From positions 1-11,990 of the forward strand of contig JBJXFK010000250.1 in assembly GCA_046155505.1 (NCBI GenBank): 11,990 nucleotides of DNA. Direction: 5' to 3'. Of this stretch, positions 1-8,899 are shown piece by piece; the first letter of the stretch is position 1; every line of letters begins with the position of its first letter. The position numbers and the translations under genes are program-made. Source of the stretch: JBJXFK01 sp046155505 (lineage in GTDB: Bacteria; Planctomycetota; Phycisphaerae; UBA1845; Fen-1342). Below the pieces are notes generated by a model that had not been told where the DNA came from, ran no database searches, and was given only the letters and a program-made list of their open reading frames with translations.

Positions 1-585
1 GCCGACACGGTCGACAACGTTTGCAAATTCCTGGCGCGCTTGCGCGAGGAAGTCGCCAAGCGGCGGAATCTGATTCCCGCGGGCATGTGGAATTTCCTGT
101 GGGTGGTCGATTTCCCGTTGCTCGAGCATCACGCCGAGGACAATCGCTATTACGCGGTGCATCACCCGTTCACCGCACCGATGGACGAGGATGTGCATCT
201 GCTCGATACCGATCCGCTAAAGGTTCGGGCCAAGGCGTATGACGTGGTGGTGAACGGCACCGAGCTCGCCGGCGGCAGCATCCGCATCCATCGCGATGAT
301 GTGCAGAGCAAAGTGTTCCAGTTGCTGAGCCTGACGCAGGAAGAGGCCGAACTGAAATTCGGCTTCCTGCTCAAAGCTCTGCGCCACGGCCCGCCGCCGC
401 ACGGTGGTTTTGCGATGGGCGTCGATCGTATGGTGATGCTGATGAACGGCCTCGACAGCCTGCTAGACACGTTCAGCTTCCCGAAAACGCAGGAGGGCTT
501 CTGTCCGCTGACGCTCGCGCCGAGCGAGGTGGATCAGAAGCAGCTTGATGAGTTGGGACTGCGATTGCCGCCGAAAAAGGCATGA
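1..585 (+). CDS. aspS: Aspartate--tRNA ligase, C-terminal part (5' end outside window)
   Basis: This is the last 194 residues of a cytoplasmic class II aminoacyl-tRNA synthetase that charges tRNA(Asp) with aspartate; the frame is open from base 1 and no start is present. The first ~30 residues fit the end of the bacterial GAD insertion domain. The return to the catalytic core follows as WVVDFPLLE and HHPFTAP (bases ~100-180), then NGTELAGGSIRIH (bases ~253-290), which carries aspartate-site residues. Class II motif 3 is GGFAMGVDRMV (bases ~403-435) with its invariant arginine, and FSFPKTQ is the usual AspS tail. The end is full-length, with TGA at 583-585. A heptad repeat begins 5 bases after the stop and holds a second in-frame TAG at 601-603. 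Identity is near certain; discriminating versus non-discriminating specificity cannot be judged from this part. Confidence 0.97.
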   Translation, partial: ADTVDNVCKFLARLREEVAKRRNLIPAGMWNFLWVVDFPLLEHHAEDNRYYAVHHPFTAPMDEDVHLLDTDPLKVRAKAYDVVVNGTELAGGSIRIHRDDVQSKVFQLLSLTQEEAELKFGFLLKALRHGPPPHGGFAMGVDRMVMLMNGLDSLLDTFSFPKTQEGFCPLTLAPSEVDQKQLDELGLRLPPKKA

Positions 586-590
586 GTGGG

Positions 591-625
591 GAGTAGCGAA
601 TAGCGAATATCAAGTAGCGAGTTGA
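591..625 (+). repeat. GAGTAGC-type heptad tandem repeat after aspS
   Basis: Five 7-base units follow the aspS stop: GAGTAGC, GAATAGC, GAATATC, AAGTAGC, GAGTTGA. The same unit occurs in gene orientation at the 3' end of the convergent gene (843-863, minus) and of the last gene (11948-11975, plus). Function is unknown. Confidence 0.8.
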
Positions 626-633
626 AGACGCGC

Positions 634-659
634 ATCCGAACCCCGAGCGCAAGCGAGTG
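634..659 (+). repeat. Conserved 26-base block behind the heptad repeat, copy 1
   Basis: ATCCGAAC, five variable bases, then GCGCAAGCGAGTG. An inverted copy with the same spacing lies at 765-790. CCCC (641-644) and GGGG (659-662) could close a weak hairpin around part of it. No protein-coding signal is seen across 586-857. Confidence 0.65.
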
Positions 660-729
660 GGGTCGCGTGCGCGGTTGAGGACGTGTCCTGACTCAGACGC
701 CCTGATCGAGCGAGTTACCCCGCTCGCGC

Positions 730-748
730 GCGCGGTTCGGATCCGCGC
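730..748. other. Hairpin in the aspS convergent spacer
   Basis: GCGCGG (730-735) and CCGCGC (743-748) form a perfect 6-bp stem with a 7-base loop. The right side overlaps a third, degenerate ATCCGAAC copy on the minus strand (735-742). A second small stem, ATCGC (789-793) with GCGAT (798-802), lies nearby. There is no T-tract, so a classical intrinsic terminator is not supported, although the site lies between two gene 3' ends. Confidence 0.4.
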
Positions 749-764
749 CCGCTGCGCGTGCGTT

Positions 765-790
765 CACTCGCTTGCGCGTCGCGTTCGGAT
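765..790 (-). repeat. Conserved 26-base block, inverted copy 2
   Basis: On the minus strand this reads ATCCGAAC, GCGAC, GCGCAAGCGAGTG. It is identical to 634-659 outside the 5-base spacer. Here it lies behind the heptad repeat of the minus-strand gene that ends at 858, mirroring the arrangement behind aspS. Confidence 0.65.
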
Positions 791-842
791 CGCTTACGCG
801 ATGCGCTCCGACCACCGGCGCGATGCGTTCGGCGGTCGTGTC

Positions 843-863
843 TCAACTCGCTACTCGCTACTC
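843..863 (-). repeat. GAGTAGC-type heptad repeat overlapping a stop codon
   Basis: On the minus strand the units are GAGTAGC (863-857), GAGTAGC (856-850) and GAGTTGA (849-843). The TAG of the first unit (860-858) is the stop codon of the zinc-ribbon gene. Confidence 0.8.
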
Positions 864-1544
864 TGCACGCATCCCCGCCCTCGTTCCGGGTTCGGATGGG
901 CCTTCGCGGTGCGGCAGCATGCGGCACAACTTCTCAAACGTCGCCGTCTGGCGTATTCGCAGCGCCGATGTCACGCGGAGCCGCACGAGCAGAAACGTGC
1001 CGAGCGCCATACCGGCGACTGTGCAGCCGCCGACGAGCAGTTCGTTCGCCGCGTCGATCACGCGACCGATCAGCCAGCCGCACGCGGCGATGCCGAGCGT
1101 CAGCCCCAGGAAGCACACCGGTACGGCGATCGTCAGGCCGACGAATTGCCACAGCAGCGTCGCCCACCCCGCTTGCCCGCGGAAGCGTTGCTTCATGTCT
1201 GACAGAGCCGGGCCGATGAGGATGATCGCATAGATCACCAGCAGCGCCCCGCCGCACGGGGCGAGGATCAACCCAAACGTCGCGACGAGAATGCCCAGCA
1301 TGAGTGCATCGGCGGCGGCCTGCAATTCGCGCACGCCGCTGATGTGCCCCGGGTCGAGTTCGAGCGACTCGCGCGGGTGCTCGTGGAAACACTCCGGGCA
1401 GCGCACCGGATCGCCCGCGAGGCCGCGCAGGTTGTAGCCGCACGCGGAGCAGGGCACGTCGTGGGCAATGGGGCGCGGCGACGACCCGGCGGCGGATGCG
1501 CCGGCGTGCGAAGCGGACTCGGGCTTGGGTGGCGACGGTGTCAC
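858..1544 (-). CDS. Zinc-ribbon membrane protein, function unknown
   Basis: This 228-residue protein has no recognised function. A Pro/Ser/Ala-rich N-terminus is followed by a zinc ribbon: CSACGYNLRGL with C32 and C35, then CPEC with C49 and C52. About four hydrophobic membrane segments follow (roughly 80-98, 99-115, 129-160 and 167-187), then a basic tail. Small proteins with this CGYxLxG ribbon plus membrane helices are common in Planctomycetota and mostly uncharacterised. The start is GTG at 1544-1542, because an in-frame TAG lies two codons upstream and no ATG precedes the ribbon; no clear Shine-Dalgarno is seen. The gene is convergent with aspS and divergent from the gene at 1641. The last residues (PGTRAGMRAE) are low-complexity and the stop lies inside the heptad repeat, so the true C-terminus may have been changed by the repeat. 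Confidence 0.8.
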   Translation of the reverse strand: MTPSPPKPESASHAGASAAGSSPRPIAHDVPCSACGYNLRGLAGDPVRCPECFHEHPRESLELDPGHISGVRELQAAADALMLGILVATFGLILAPCGGALLVIYAIILIGPALSDMKQRFRGQAGWATLLWQFVGLTIAVPVCFLGLTLGIAACGWLIGRVIDAANELLVGGCTVAGMALGTFLLVRLRVTSALRIRQTATFEKLCRMLPHREGPSEPGTRAGMRAE

Positions 1545-1640
1545 GGGCTATCGTGCGAGTGTAGCGGCTGAGGCGCGGCTGCGGATTCCGGGTCGGCGCG
1601 ATTTCCGGGCCGCCGTGCAGCAGCATAACATGATCGTCTC

Positions 1641-2174
1641 ATGACGAACACACAAAGAGATATGCCGAACGCTGGGCAGCACAGTTCGCAGTCTCACCGC
1701 ACGTTCTGGGCAGTGCTCGCAGTGGTAGCTGGTGTGATGCTCTTTCTCGGCTGGTGGTATGTGCGGCAACTCGCGTGCTTGCAATTGGAGGGCGCGAAGT
1801 TGGGGTCGCTCGGATCGGGTCTCGCGATCTACGCCAACGAACACAATGGTGCGTTTCCGCCGACCCTCGACGACCTTCTATCAGCCGGCCTTACGACGCG
1901 CGAAGTCTTGATCAGTGCGAATGCCAAACCCGGAGTCGCGGGCTGCCACTTTTTCTATGTGAGCGATTTGACCACGAGTGACCCGCCGCTGTGGATTGCG
2001 GCGTACTCAGACTTTGTGAATGCGGCACTTGATCGCGTTGTGGTGCTGCGCGTTTGCGGAACTGTGGATACGATGACGGTGGCCGAGTTCCGGCGTAACC
2101 GAGCGAGATGTGCGGCTGAGTTTGAGTCGGTCCACGGTCGCATGCCAAGAGTGATTCCGCCACGGTACGAATGA
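1641..2174 (+). CDS. Membrane-anchored protein with pseudopilin-like segment
   Basis: A 177-residue protein with one hydrophobic segment (about 22-40, ending GWWYV) after a polar N-terminus. It is followed by LGSGLAIYANEHNGAFPPTLDDLLSAG cut here to its key parts: LAIYANEHNG (61-70) and FPPTLDDLL (72-80). This resembles the region after the N-terminal helix of GspG/DUF1559-type pseudopilins of planctomycetes, where YANDNNGxxPPTLxDL is usual. It lacks the GFTLIE prepilin peptidase site, and its helix is an ordinary membrane anchor. The C-terminal half carries C102, C139 and C157 and resembles nothing I recognise. The start could be ATG 1641 or ATG 1662; the second has a weak AAAGAG upstream. 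It sits alone between two minus-strand zinc-ribbon genes. Coding status is well supported, function is not. Confidence 0.75.
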   Translation: MTNTQRDMPNAGQHSSQSHRTFWAVLAVVAGVMLFLGWWYVRQLACLQLEGAKLGSLGSGLAIYANEHNGAFPPTLDDLLSAGLTTREVLISANAKPGVAGCHFFYVSDLTTSDPPLWIAAYSDFVNAALDRVVVLRVCGTVDTMTVAEFRRNRARCAAEFESVHGRMPRVIPPRYE

Positions 2175-2209
2175 ACGCAGACCATCGAAGTGCACGCGCG
2201 CTGAGTAAG

Positions 2210-2599
2210 CTACTCATCCGTCGCGTCGGGCGGCTCGGGCGTTGCATCAGTCAGATACCACAGTTCGTCGCTCAACTCGCGCAGACGAGCAGTGGATGGC
2301 GACCGGTGCGGAGATCGCGCGGTCGGATTCAAGAGCGCCTGGCAGAGTGCCCGCGAAAACTCCCGAAACTGTGAATCAGCGATCAGTTTTTCGGCATCGG
2401 CGTGGTGATTGACCAGCGACCTCAGATTGCCGAACTCGCGCGCCTCCAACTGCTGCAATCCCTCGCGCGTGATCTCAGGCGACCGCACCAAGTGCAGCAA
2501 GTCGACGCCGGCGGTGGATGCTGCAACCCGCTCCAAATTCCGTACGGTGTGCACCATACTTCCTTTGATCGCTGAGCGTACTTCCACTCGTGCCGACAT
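2210..2599 (-). pseudogene. C-terminal part of frameshifted zinc-ribbon protein
   Basis: This frame is shifted by -1 relative to the gene reading in from 3261. From about 2557 down to the stop at 2212-2210 it has good coding character: hydrophobic and charged residues in helix-like spacing, strong G/C at third positions, and segments such as SPEITREGLQQLEAREF and KLIADSQFREFSRAL. The reading of this frame above ~2600 is arginine-rich and looks like a shadow. Planctomycete zinc-ribbon proteins of this kind, as I recall them, end with a comparable helical tail, so it is probably the lost C-terminus of the upstream part. An ATG at 2599 or 2557 could in principle make it a separate small gene, but neither has a clear Shine-Dalgarno. 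The stop TAG lies in a single GAGTAGC heptamer (2214-2208). That may be chance. Confidence 0.6.
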
Positions 2600-3261
2600 G
2601 CCGTCGCGCCGGGAATCGCAAGGTACTGGCTCAGCCCCGACGCGTGCAGCGTAACGTCGTAACGAAAAAGGACGGTGCCGAACAAATGCGCGAATTTGAC
2701 GGACTGATATTGAAGGCATCGAGGACACACCTCTTGTCCGTCGCTGACGATCGTGCTGCCGAGGAGCCAGAAAAGCGACAGCAGACCGGCGAATCGAGCG
2801 CCTGCGATCGACAAGAAAGCGCGTGTCTGAAATTGATCGGGCGGTGCCGTCGCTTTGCCGCCACACTCTGGGCACGGCCTCCCCCGCGTGCCTTGAAGGT
2901 CGTAACCGCAATTCGCGCAGTGACCCTCGGCAAACTTTCGCGATTGCCGCCACAGCACGAACACGCAGACGCCCAGAAACGCCACAACCAGCCAGTAAGG
3001 TATCTTGAGATTTAGGTTTCCCCACCAGCCGGCTATGGGGCTTGCCGGAATCGCGTGAAACCAGTCCGACTGACGGTACTTGAGATTTTCGGGAGCCAAA
3101 CAGACGGCCAACCCATCAGCCGCCGTAACGACTGATACGTATGGCCCCAGATGGAACACGTAGCTTGCGCGCGTGCCCCAGAACCACGCGAAGCCGGCGA
3201 TGCACATCGCGGCGAGCAAGAGCCACAGCAACTTGCGACGTTTCGCGCTCGCAGCCGACAT
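2422..3261 (-). CDS. Zinc-ribbon membrane protein, N-terminal part, frameshifted
   Basis: The authentic part runs from the start to about 2580; beyond that this frame turns into Ser/Arg/Cys-rich shadow sequence until a chance stop at 2422. Residue numbers count from the alternative GTG at 3270. A basic N-terminus leads to a first membrane segment (13-31), then a periplasmic-like loop, a second membrane segment (90-108), a zinc ribbon HCANCGYDLQG...CPECGG (C118, C121, C133, C136), a third hydrophobic segment (158-175), a CPRC pair (182-185) and CRHEWKY (225-231). I prefer ATG 3261-3259 because AGGGTGA lies six bases upstream; GTG 3270 overlaps that site. The gene begins 15 bases after the clpB stop and is probably co-transcribed with clpB. 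The reading frame appears to change near 2555-2590 into the 2210-2599 segment. Function is unknown. Confidence 0.7.
   Translation of the reverse strand: MSAASAKRRKLLWLLLAAMCIAGFAWFWGTRASYVFHLGPYVSVVTAADGLAVCLAPENLKYRQSDWFHAIPASPIAGWWGNLNLKIPYWLVVAFLGVCVFVLWRQSRKFAEGHCANCGYDLQGTRGRPCPECGGKATAPPDQFQTRAFLSIAGARFAGLLSLFWLLGSTIVSDGQEVCPRCLQYQSVKFAHLFGTVLFRYDVTLHASGLSQYLAIPGATACRHEWKYAQRSKEVWCTPYGIWSGLQHPPPASTCCTWCGRLRSRARDCSSWRRASSAI
2555..2590 (-). other. Frameshift junction
   Basis: Above ~2590 the frame containing CRHEWKY is the coding one; below ~2555 the -1 frame (VHTVRNLERV...) is. A one-base loss, two-base gain or assembly error in this zone would join them. No canonical X XXY YYZ slippery heptamer is visible. 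Confidence 0.6.
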
Positions 3262-3276
3262 GCGATTCACCCTAGG

Positions 3277-6024
<2,748 letters not shown>

Positions 6025-6195
6025 GACGACGCCCTTTCCGCGGTGGATCGTAGCAAGGGGCGTGCCGGTCGCGTCGCCGCGCGGGATTGCTGAAATGCGC
6101 AGAGTTGTCGCTAACAGGCGATCACGAAATGCCACTTTGGCACGGTCGGCAGGCAGCGATGCGAATCTCGGAATTGGCGACGGGATGTTGAAGAG
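6025..6195. other. clpB upstream region
   Basis: No gene is supported here. The clpB Shine-Dalgarno GGAAAGG lies about 9 bases before ATG 6024. A short palindrome, TGCCA (6130-6134), CTT, TGGCA (6138-6142), lies about 106 bases upstream of the start and could be an operator or chance. I see no convincing -35/-10 pair. Confidence 0.3.
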
Positions 6196-6226
6196 CGTGG
6201 CTGCAAACGGTCGCAGCCATGCCACG
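6196..6226 (-). repeat. REP-like hairpin repeat, copy 1
   Basis: Arms 6196-6204 and 6213-6221 pair over nine positions (one G-T), around loop AAACGGTC (plus strand), followed by CCACG. Read on the minus strand it starts with the head GTGG directly before the palindrome, as REP elements often do. Confidence 0.75.
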
Positions 6227-6242
6227 CGCGCGAAATCAAAAT

Positions 6243-6273
6243 CGTGGCATGCTCGCGGCCGTTTGCGAGCATG
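6243..6273 (+). repeat. REP-like hairpin repeat, copy 2
   Basis: Head CGTGG (6243-6247), arm CATGCTCGC (6248-6256), loop GGCCGTTT, arm GCGAGCATG (6265-6273). It is a perfect 9-bp stem in opposite orientation to copies 1 and 3. Three adjacent stem pairs differ from the other copies, with both arms changed together. Confidence 0.75.
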
Positions 6274-6315
6274 TCCCTTGCGAGACGCGGATCAACTGCT
6301 GCCGCACGCGAAGTC

Positions 6316-6346
6316 CATGGCTGCAAACAGCCGCAGCCATGCCACG
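6316..6346 (-). repeat. REP-like hairpin repeat, copy 3
   Basis: Arm CATGGCTGC (6316-6324), loop AAACAGCC, arm GCAGCCATG (6333-6341), then CCACG: a perfect 9-bp stem. It lies 14 bases past the stop of the carboxypeptidase gene and in its reading direction, so it could also protect or terminate that transcript. There is no T-tract. Confidence 0.75.
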
Positions 6347-6359
6347 AGCGCGCTGCAGT

Positions 6360-8657
6360 TTATGGACACGCTTCGCCGAACAACGCCAGCACCAACGACA
6401 GATCGCTCAAGCTAACGCACTCGCTTGCATCCAGGTCGGCATCGTCGTCGAACGCCGGATCGCCGGTACAGGTGCCGAACGCCGAGAGCAAGCGCGATAG
6501 ATCGGTGAGCGAGCGCGTGCGGTCGCCGTCGATGTCGCCCAAGCACACCGGCCCGCTGCACGTCGCCTCGGCGATGGTCAGGTCATCGACCGCCGCCTCG
6601 ACGACCGACGATTCGCCGCCGTCGTCGGCGATGAAGCGCAGCCGCGTAAGTCCGAGCGTCGGGTTGATATCGCGGACGCGGAAGGTGTGCTCGAACCATC
6701 CGCCATTTGCCTGCGGGCCGGTGGGGCCGACGGTTTCGACCGTGGTCCACGCGCCGCCATTCACCGACATCTGCACGATGAACACGTCGGCGTTCGGAGC
6801 GTTGCCGGTGGTGTTCGAGAACCAGCGCCAGTAGCGCACGATCGGGTCGGTCCCGCCGGTCAGGTCGTATTCGGGCGAGGTGAGCGTCGTGCGACCGTTG
6901 TCGACGTCGTTTTCGCCGAGCGAGATGCCCGCGTTACCGTCGGTGACAAAGCACTTGTTGCCGGCGTTGGGCGTGTGGTCGTCACCGGGCTGGGCAAGAG
7001 TCGGTTCGGGGTTCATGCGGCTCCAGCGGCCGCGCGTGGCGGTATCGGTGGCGATGCTGGTCAGCCAGCCACTGTCGGCTTCCATGTTGTCGCTGGCGAG
7101 GGCGCTCGGCCCGACAGTCGTGGTGAAGTACACACTCGGTGCGGCCGCCGGCGAACGAACGGTAAGGCCTTCGGCGGTTGTGGCTTCCACGTAATAGTCG
7201 ATCTCCGTTCCGCAATCGCGTGCGGGCAGCGCGACCGTTTGCAGGTATTCGCTCGCATCGAGCGGCAAGGCGACAAATTGCCCGCCGGGGCGCACGCGGC
7301 GCCAGAGCGTGGCCGACGTAACGCTGCTGCGAAACGGGAGCAGTTTGAGCTCGATCGATGCGGCGTTATCCGCGGGGATCGACGCGGGCGTGCCGATTGG
7401 CCAGTCGATCAGCACGCCCTCTGAAAGCGAGCGACCGAGCGTGAGCATGGCTTCGTAGTTTTCGCGCACAGTGGGCTGAATTTCAGACGCCGGCAGGATG
7501 AAACCCGGCGGGCTGGCGATTGGGCGCAGCTCGATCGTCCATGACCACAGGTCACGCGCACCGAACGTCCAGTCGGCAAATGTGCCCGAGGCGAGGTAAA
7601 GCTGATACGACGGGATCGGGTTGTAGACCGCGCCGGTTACGCCCTGAATCGCTTGCTGAATGCGACCCGAGACGACTTGGAACGTGCTCTCGACCGGTTC
7701 GGGCGGGACGGCGGCTACGTAGCCGATGGGCGAGAGGATGAGCTGCGAAAAGCTGTGGAAGTCGATATGCAGCACCAAACTGGGCGTGGCCTGGATGAAG
7801 TTGCGCATCGCCGTCGATTCAGGTTCGGAGAACGGCGCGGTGCCGCGATAGGTCTCGCTGGTCGGGTCGCTGCTCGAACCGCTTTCGAGGCCCCAGCCGA
7901 CGGACCAGTTTCGGTTGAGGTCGACGCCGAACGATCCGCCCGCATTGGGTCGGCGATTTTTCCGCCAGAGCCGCGACGTGGACCACGAATACGTGTAGCC
8001 GTCGGGGTTGACGATCGGCACGATGTAGAAAACGAATTGGTCGAGCAGCGCGGTGACGCGCGCGTCTGTGTTGTAATTGCGCACGAACTGGTCGGCGATG
8101 TACAGCGGCACCATGACGGCGATCCACTCGCGGGCGTGCTGGCATCCGTTGAAGAGTAGCGCGGGTTTGCCGACGACGCCGCCCGCGCCAGTGATGCGAA
8201 TGCCGCGAATCTGGCGACCCTCCAGCGAATTGCCTACGACGAACGTCTGCGCGAGATCGGGGCGCAGGGCGGCGAGACCGTTCAGCGAGTTCTGTACGGT
8301 GTTGTAGTCCTGAAAATTGGTGAACTCACCCGGGCCGCGTTCGGCGATCATGGCCGCCTCGGCGTCGATCATTTCCTGGATGTTTTCGTGGATGACCTGA
8401 TAGCTCAGGCCGCTGTCGGCGAGGGCCTGCATCTTGTCGGGCGTGACGCGAAACGGCGTGGTGCCGAGATGGCCCGAGCAAGACCAGTGGTCGTCGCTGA
8501 TGGCGCGCATGCGGATCATGTCTTCGACGGTGTTGACCGTGACGTTGACCAGCTTGTGATTCTCGTATCGCTCCGGCTCCTGGGCAAAGGCCAGCGGCGC
8601 GAGGCAAAAAGCGAGCGCGGCGACGCACTGCGACAAACGACGAGTGATTCCTGGCAT
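6360..8657 (-). CDS. Secreted M14 zinc carboxypeptidase with dockerin-like C-terminus
   Basis: A 765-residue exported metallopeptidase that should cleave C-terminal residues from peptides. A signal peptide covers 1 to about 25 (LAFCLAPLAFAQ). Residues ~27-110 resemble the M14 propeptide. The peptidase domain covers about 115-410: zinc ligands H174 and E177 in HAREW and H301 in DFHSFSQ; substrate-binding R232 (LWRKNRRPN) and N248-R249 (GVDLNRNW); Y354; catalytic E376 in WTIELRP. The specificity-pocket position before DW (A361) is not acidic, which fits a carboxypeptidase A-like rather than B-like preference (inference). A beta-rich region (~430-515) and a MAM/jelly-roll-like module (~518-698) follow. 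The tail 705-765 has two Ca-loop-like dockerin repeats (GDIDGDRTRSLTDL and DLDASECVSLSDL), the second with poor ligands, and four cysteines. GGGGGA lies 4 bases before the ATG. Zinc and catalytic residues are all present. Confidence 0.93.
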   Translation of the reverse strand: MPGITRRLSQCVAALAFCLAPLAFAQEPERYENHKLVNVTVNTVEDMIRMRAISDDHWSCSGHLGTTPFRVTPDKMQALADSGLSYQVIHENIQEMIDAEAAMIAERGPGEFTNFQDYNTVQNSLNGLAALRPDLAQTFVVGNSLEGRQIRGIRITGAGGVVGKPALLFNGCQHAREWIAVMVPLYIADQFVRNYNTDARVTALLDQFVFYIVPIVNPDGYTYSWSTSRLWRKNRRPNAGGSFGVDLNRNWSVGWGLESGSSSDPTSETYRGTAPFSEPESTAMRNFIQATPSLVLHIDFHSFSQLILSPIGYVAAVPPEPVESTFQVVSGRIQQAIQGVTGAVYNPIPSYQLYLASGTFADWTFGARDLWSWTIELRPIASPPGFILPASEIQPTVRENYEAMLTLGRSLSEGVLIDWPIGTPASIPADNAASIELKLLPFRSSVTSATLWRRVRPGGQFVALPLDASEYLQTVALPARDCGTEIDYYVEATTAEGLTVRSPAAAPSVYFTTTVGPSALASDNMEADSGWLTSIATDTATRGRWSRMNPEPTLAQPGDDHTPNAGNKCFVTDGNAGISLGENDVDNGRTTLTSPEYDLTGGTDPIVRYWRWFSNTTGNAPNADVFIVQMSVNGGAWTTVETVGPTGPQANGGWFEHTFRVRDINPTLGLTRLRFIADDGGESSVVEAAVDDLTIAEATCSGPVCLGDIDGDRTRSLTDLSRLLSAFGTCTGDPAFDDDADLDASECVSLSDLSLVLALFGEACP

Positions 8658-8747
8658 GTTTCCCCCAAAACGGAGAGAGTTCGAGCCTGCACGCCGCCGA
8701 TAGCGACGCGAGGCGATTTGCCCGACGGCCCGCCGAGCTGAGGACAG

Positions 8748-8776
8748 ATTGTACGCGGCGAGCGGGCGGATTTCGA
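8748..8776 (-). promoter_or_regulatory. Possible promoter of the carboxypeptidase gene
   Basis: On the minus strand, TCGAAA (8776-8771) and TACAAT (8753-8748) are separated by 17 bases, matching 4/6 and 5/6 of the sigma70 boxes. The ATG is about 85 bases further. In the same divergent spacer (8658-8899), TACAAC at 8843-8848 could be a weak -10 for the plus-strand gene at 8900. Confidence 0.35.
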
Positions 8777-8899
8777 TGGAATTTCGCGAGATCGAGCCAA
8801 CCGGCGTTCGATCGCGGCCTACAAACTACGCGGCGATTGCGGTACAACTCTGTCACAGCCCGGCATTCGGGCGATCACGACGATTCACGAGGCCATCTC

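Noticed and set aside
641..662. Intrinsic terminator after aspS (CCCC...GGGG)
   Set aside because: The inner bases pair poorly and no T-tract follows.
657..1202. Plus-strand open frame across the convergent spacer
   Set aside because: Its product is dominated by Arg/Ala from repeat DNA and from the antisense of the zinc-ribbon gene.
2555..2590. Programmed -1 ribosomal frameshift
   Set aside because: Codons around TCA AAG GAA do not form a canonical slippery heptamer and no strong downstream stem was recognised; mutation or read error is simpler.
6025..6195. CIRCE-type HrcA operator upstream of clpB
   Set aside because: No TTAGCACTC/GAGTGCTAA pair is present; the only palindrome, TGCCA-N3-TGGCA, is too short to assign.
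6025..6225. N-terminal extension of clpB to a start at 6225
   Set aside because: The extra 67 residues do not resemble ClpB, begin inside a hairpin repeat, and ATG 6024 has a good Shine-Dalgarno and the family start MDRFTIKAAEA.
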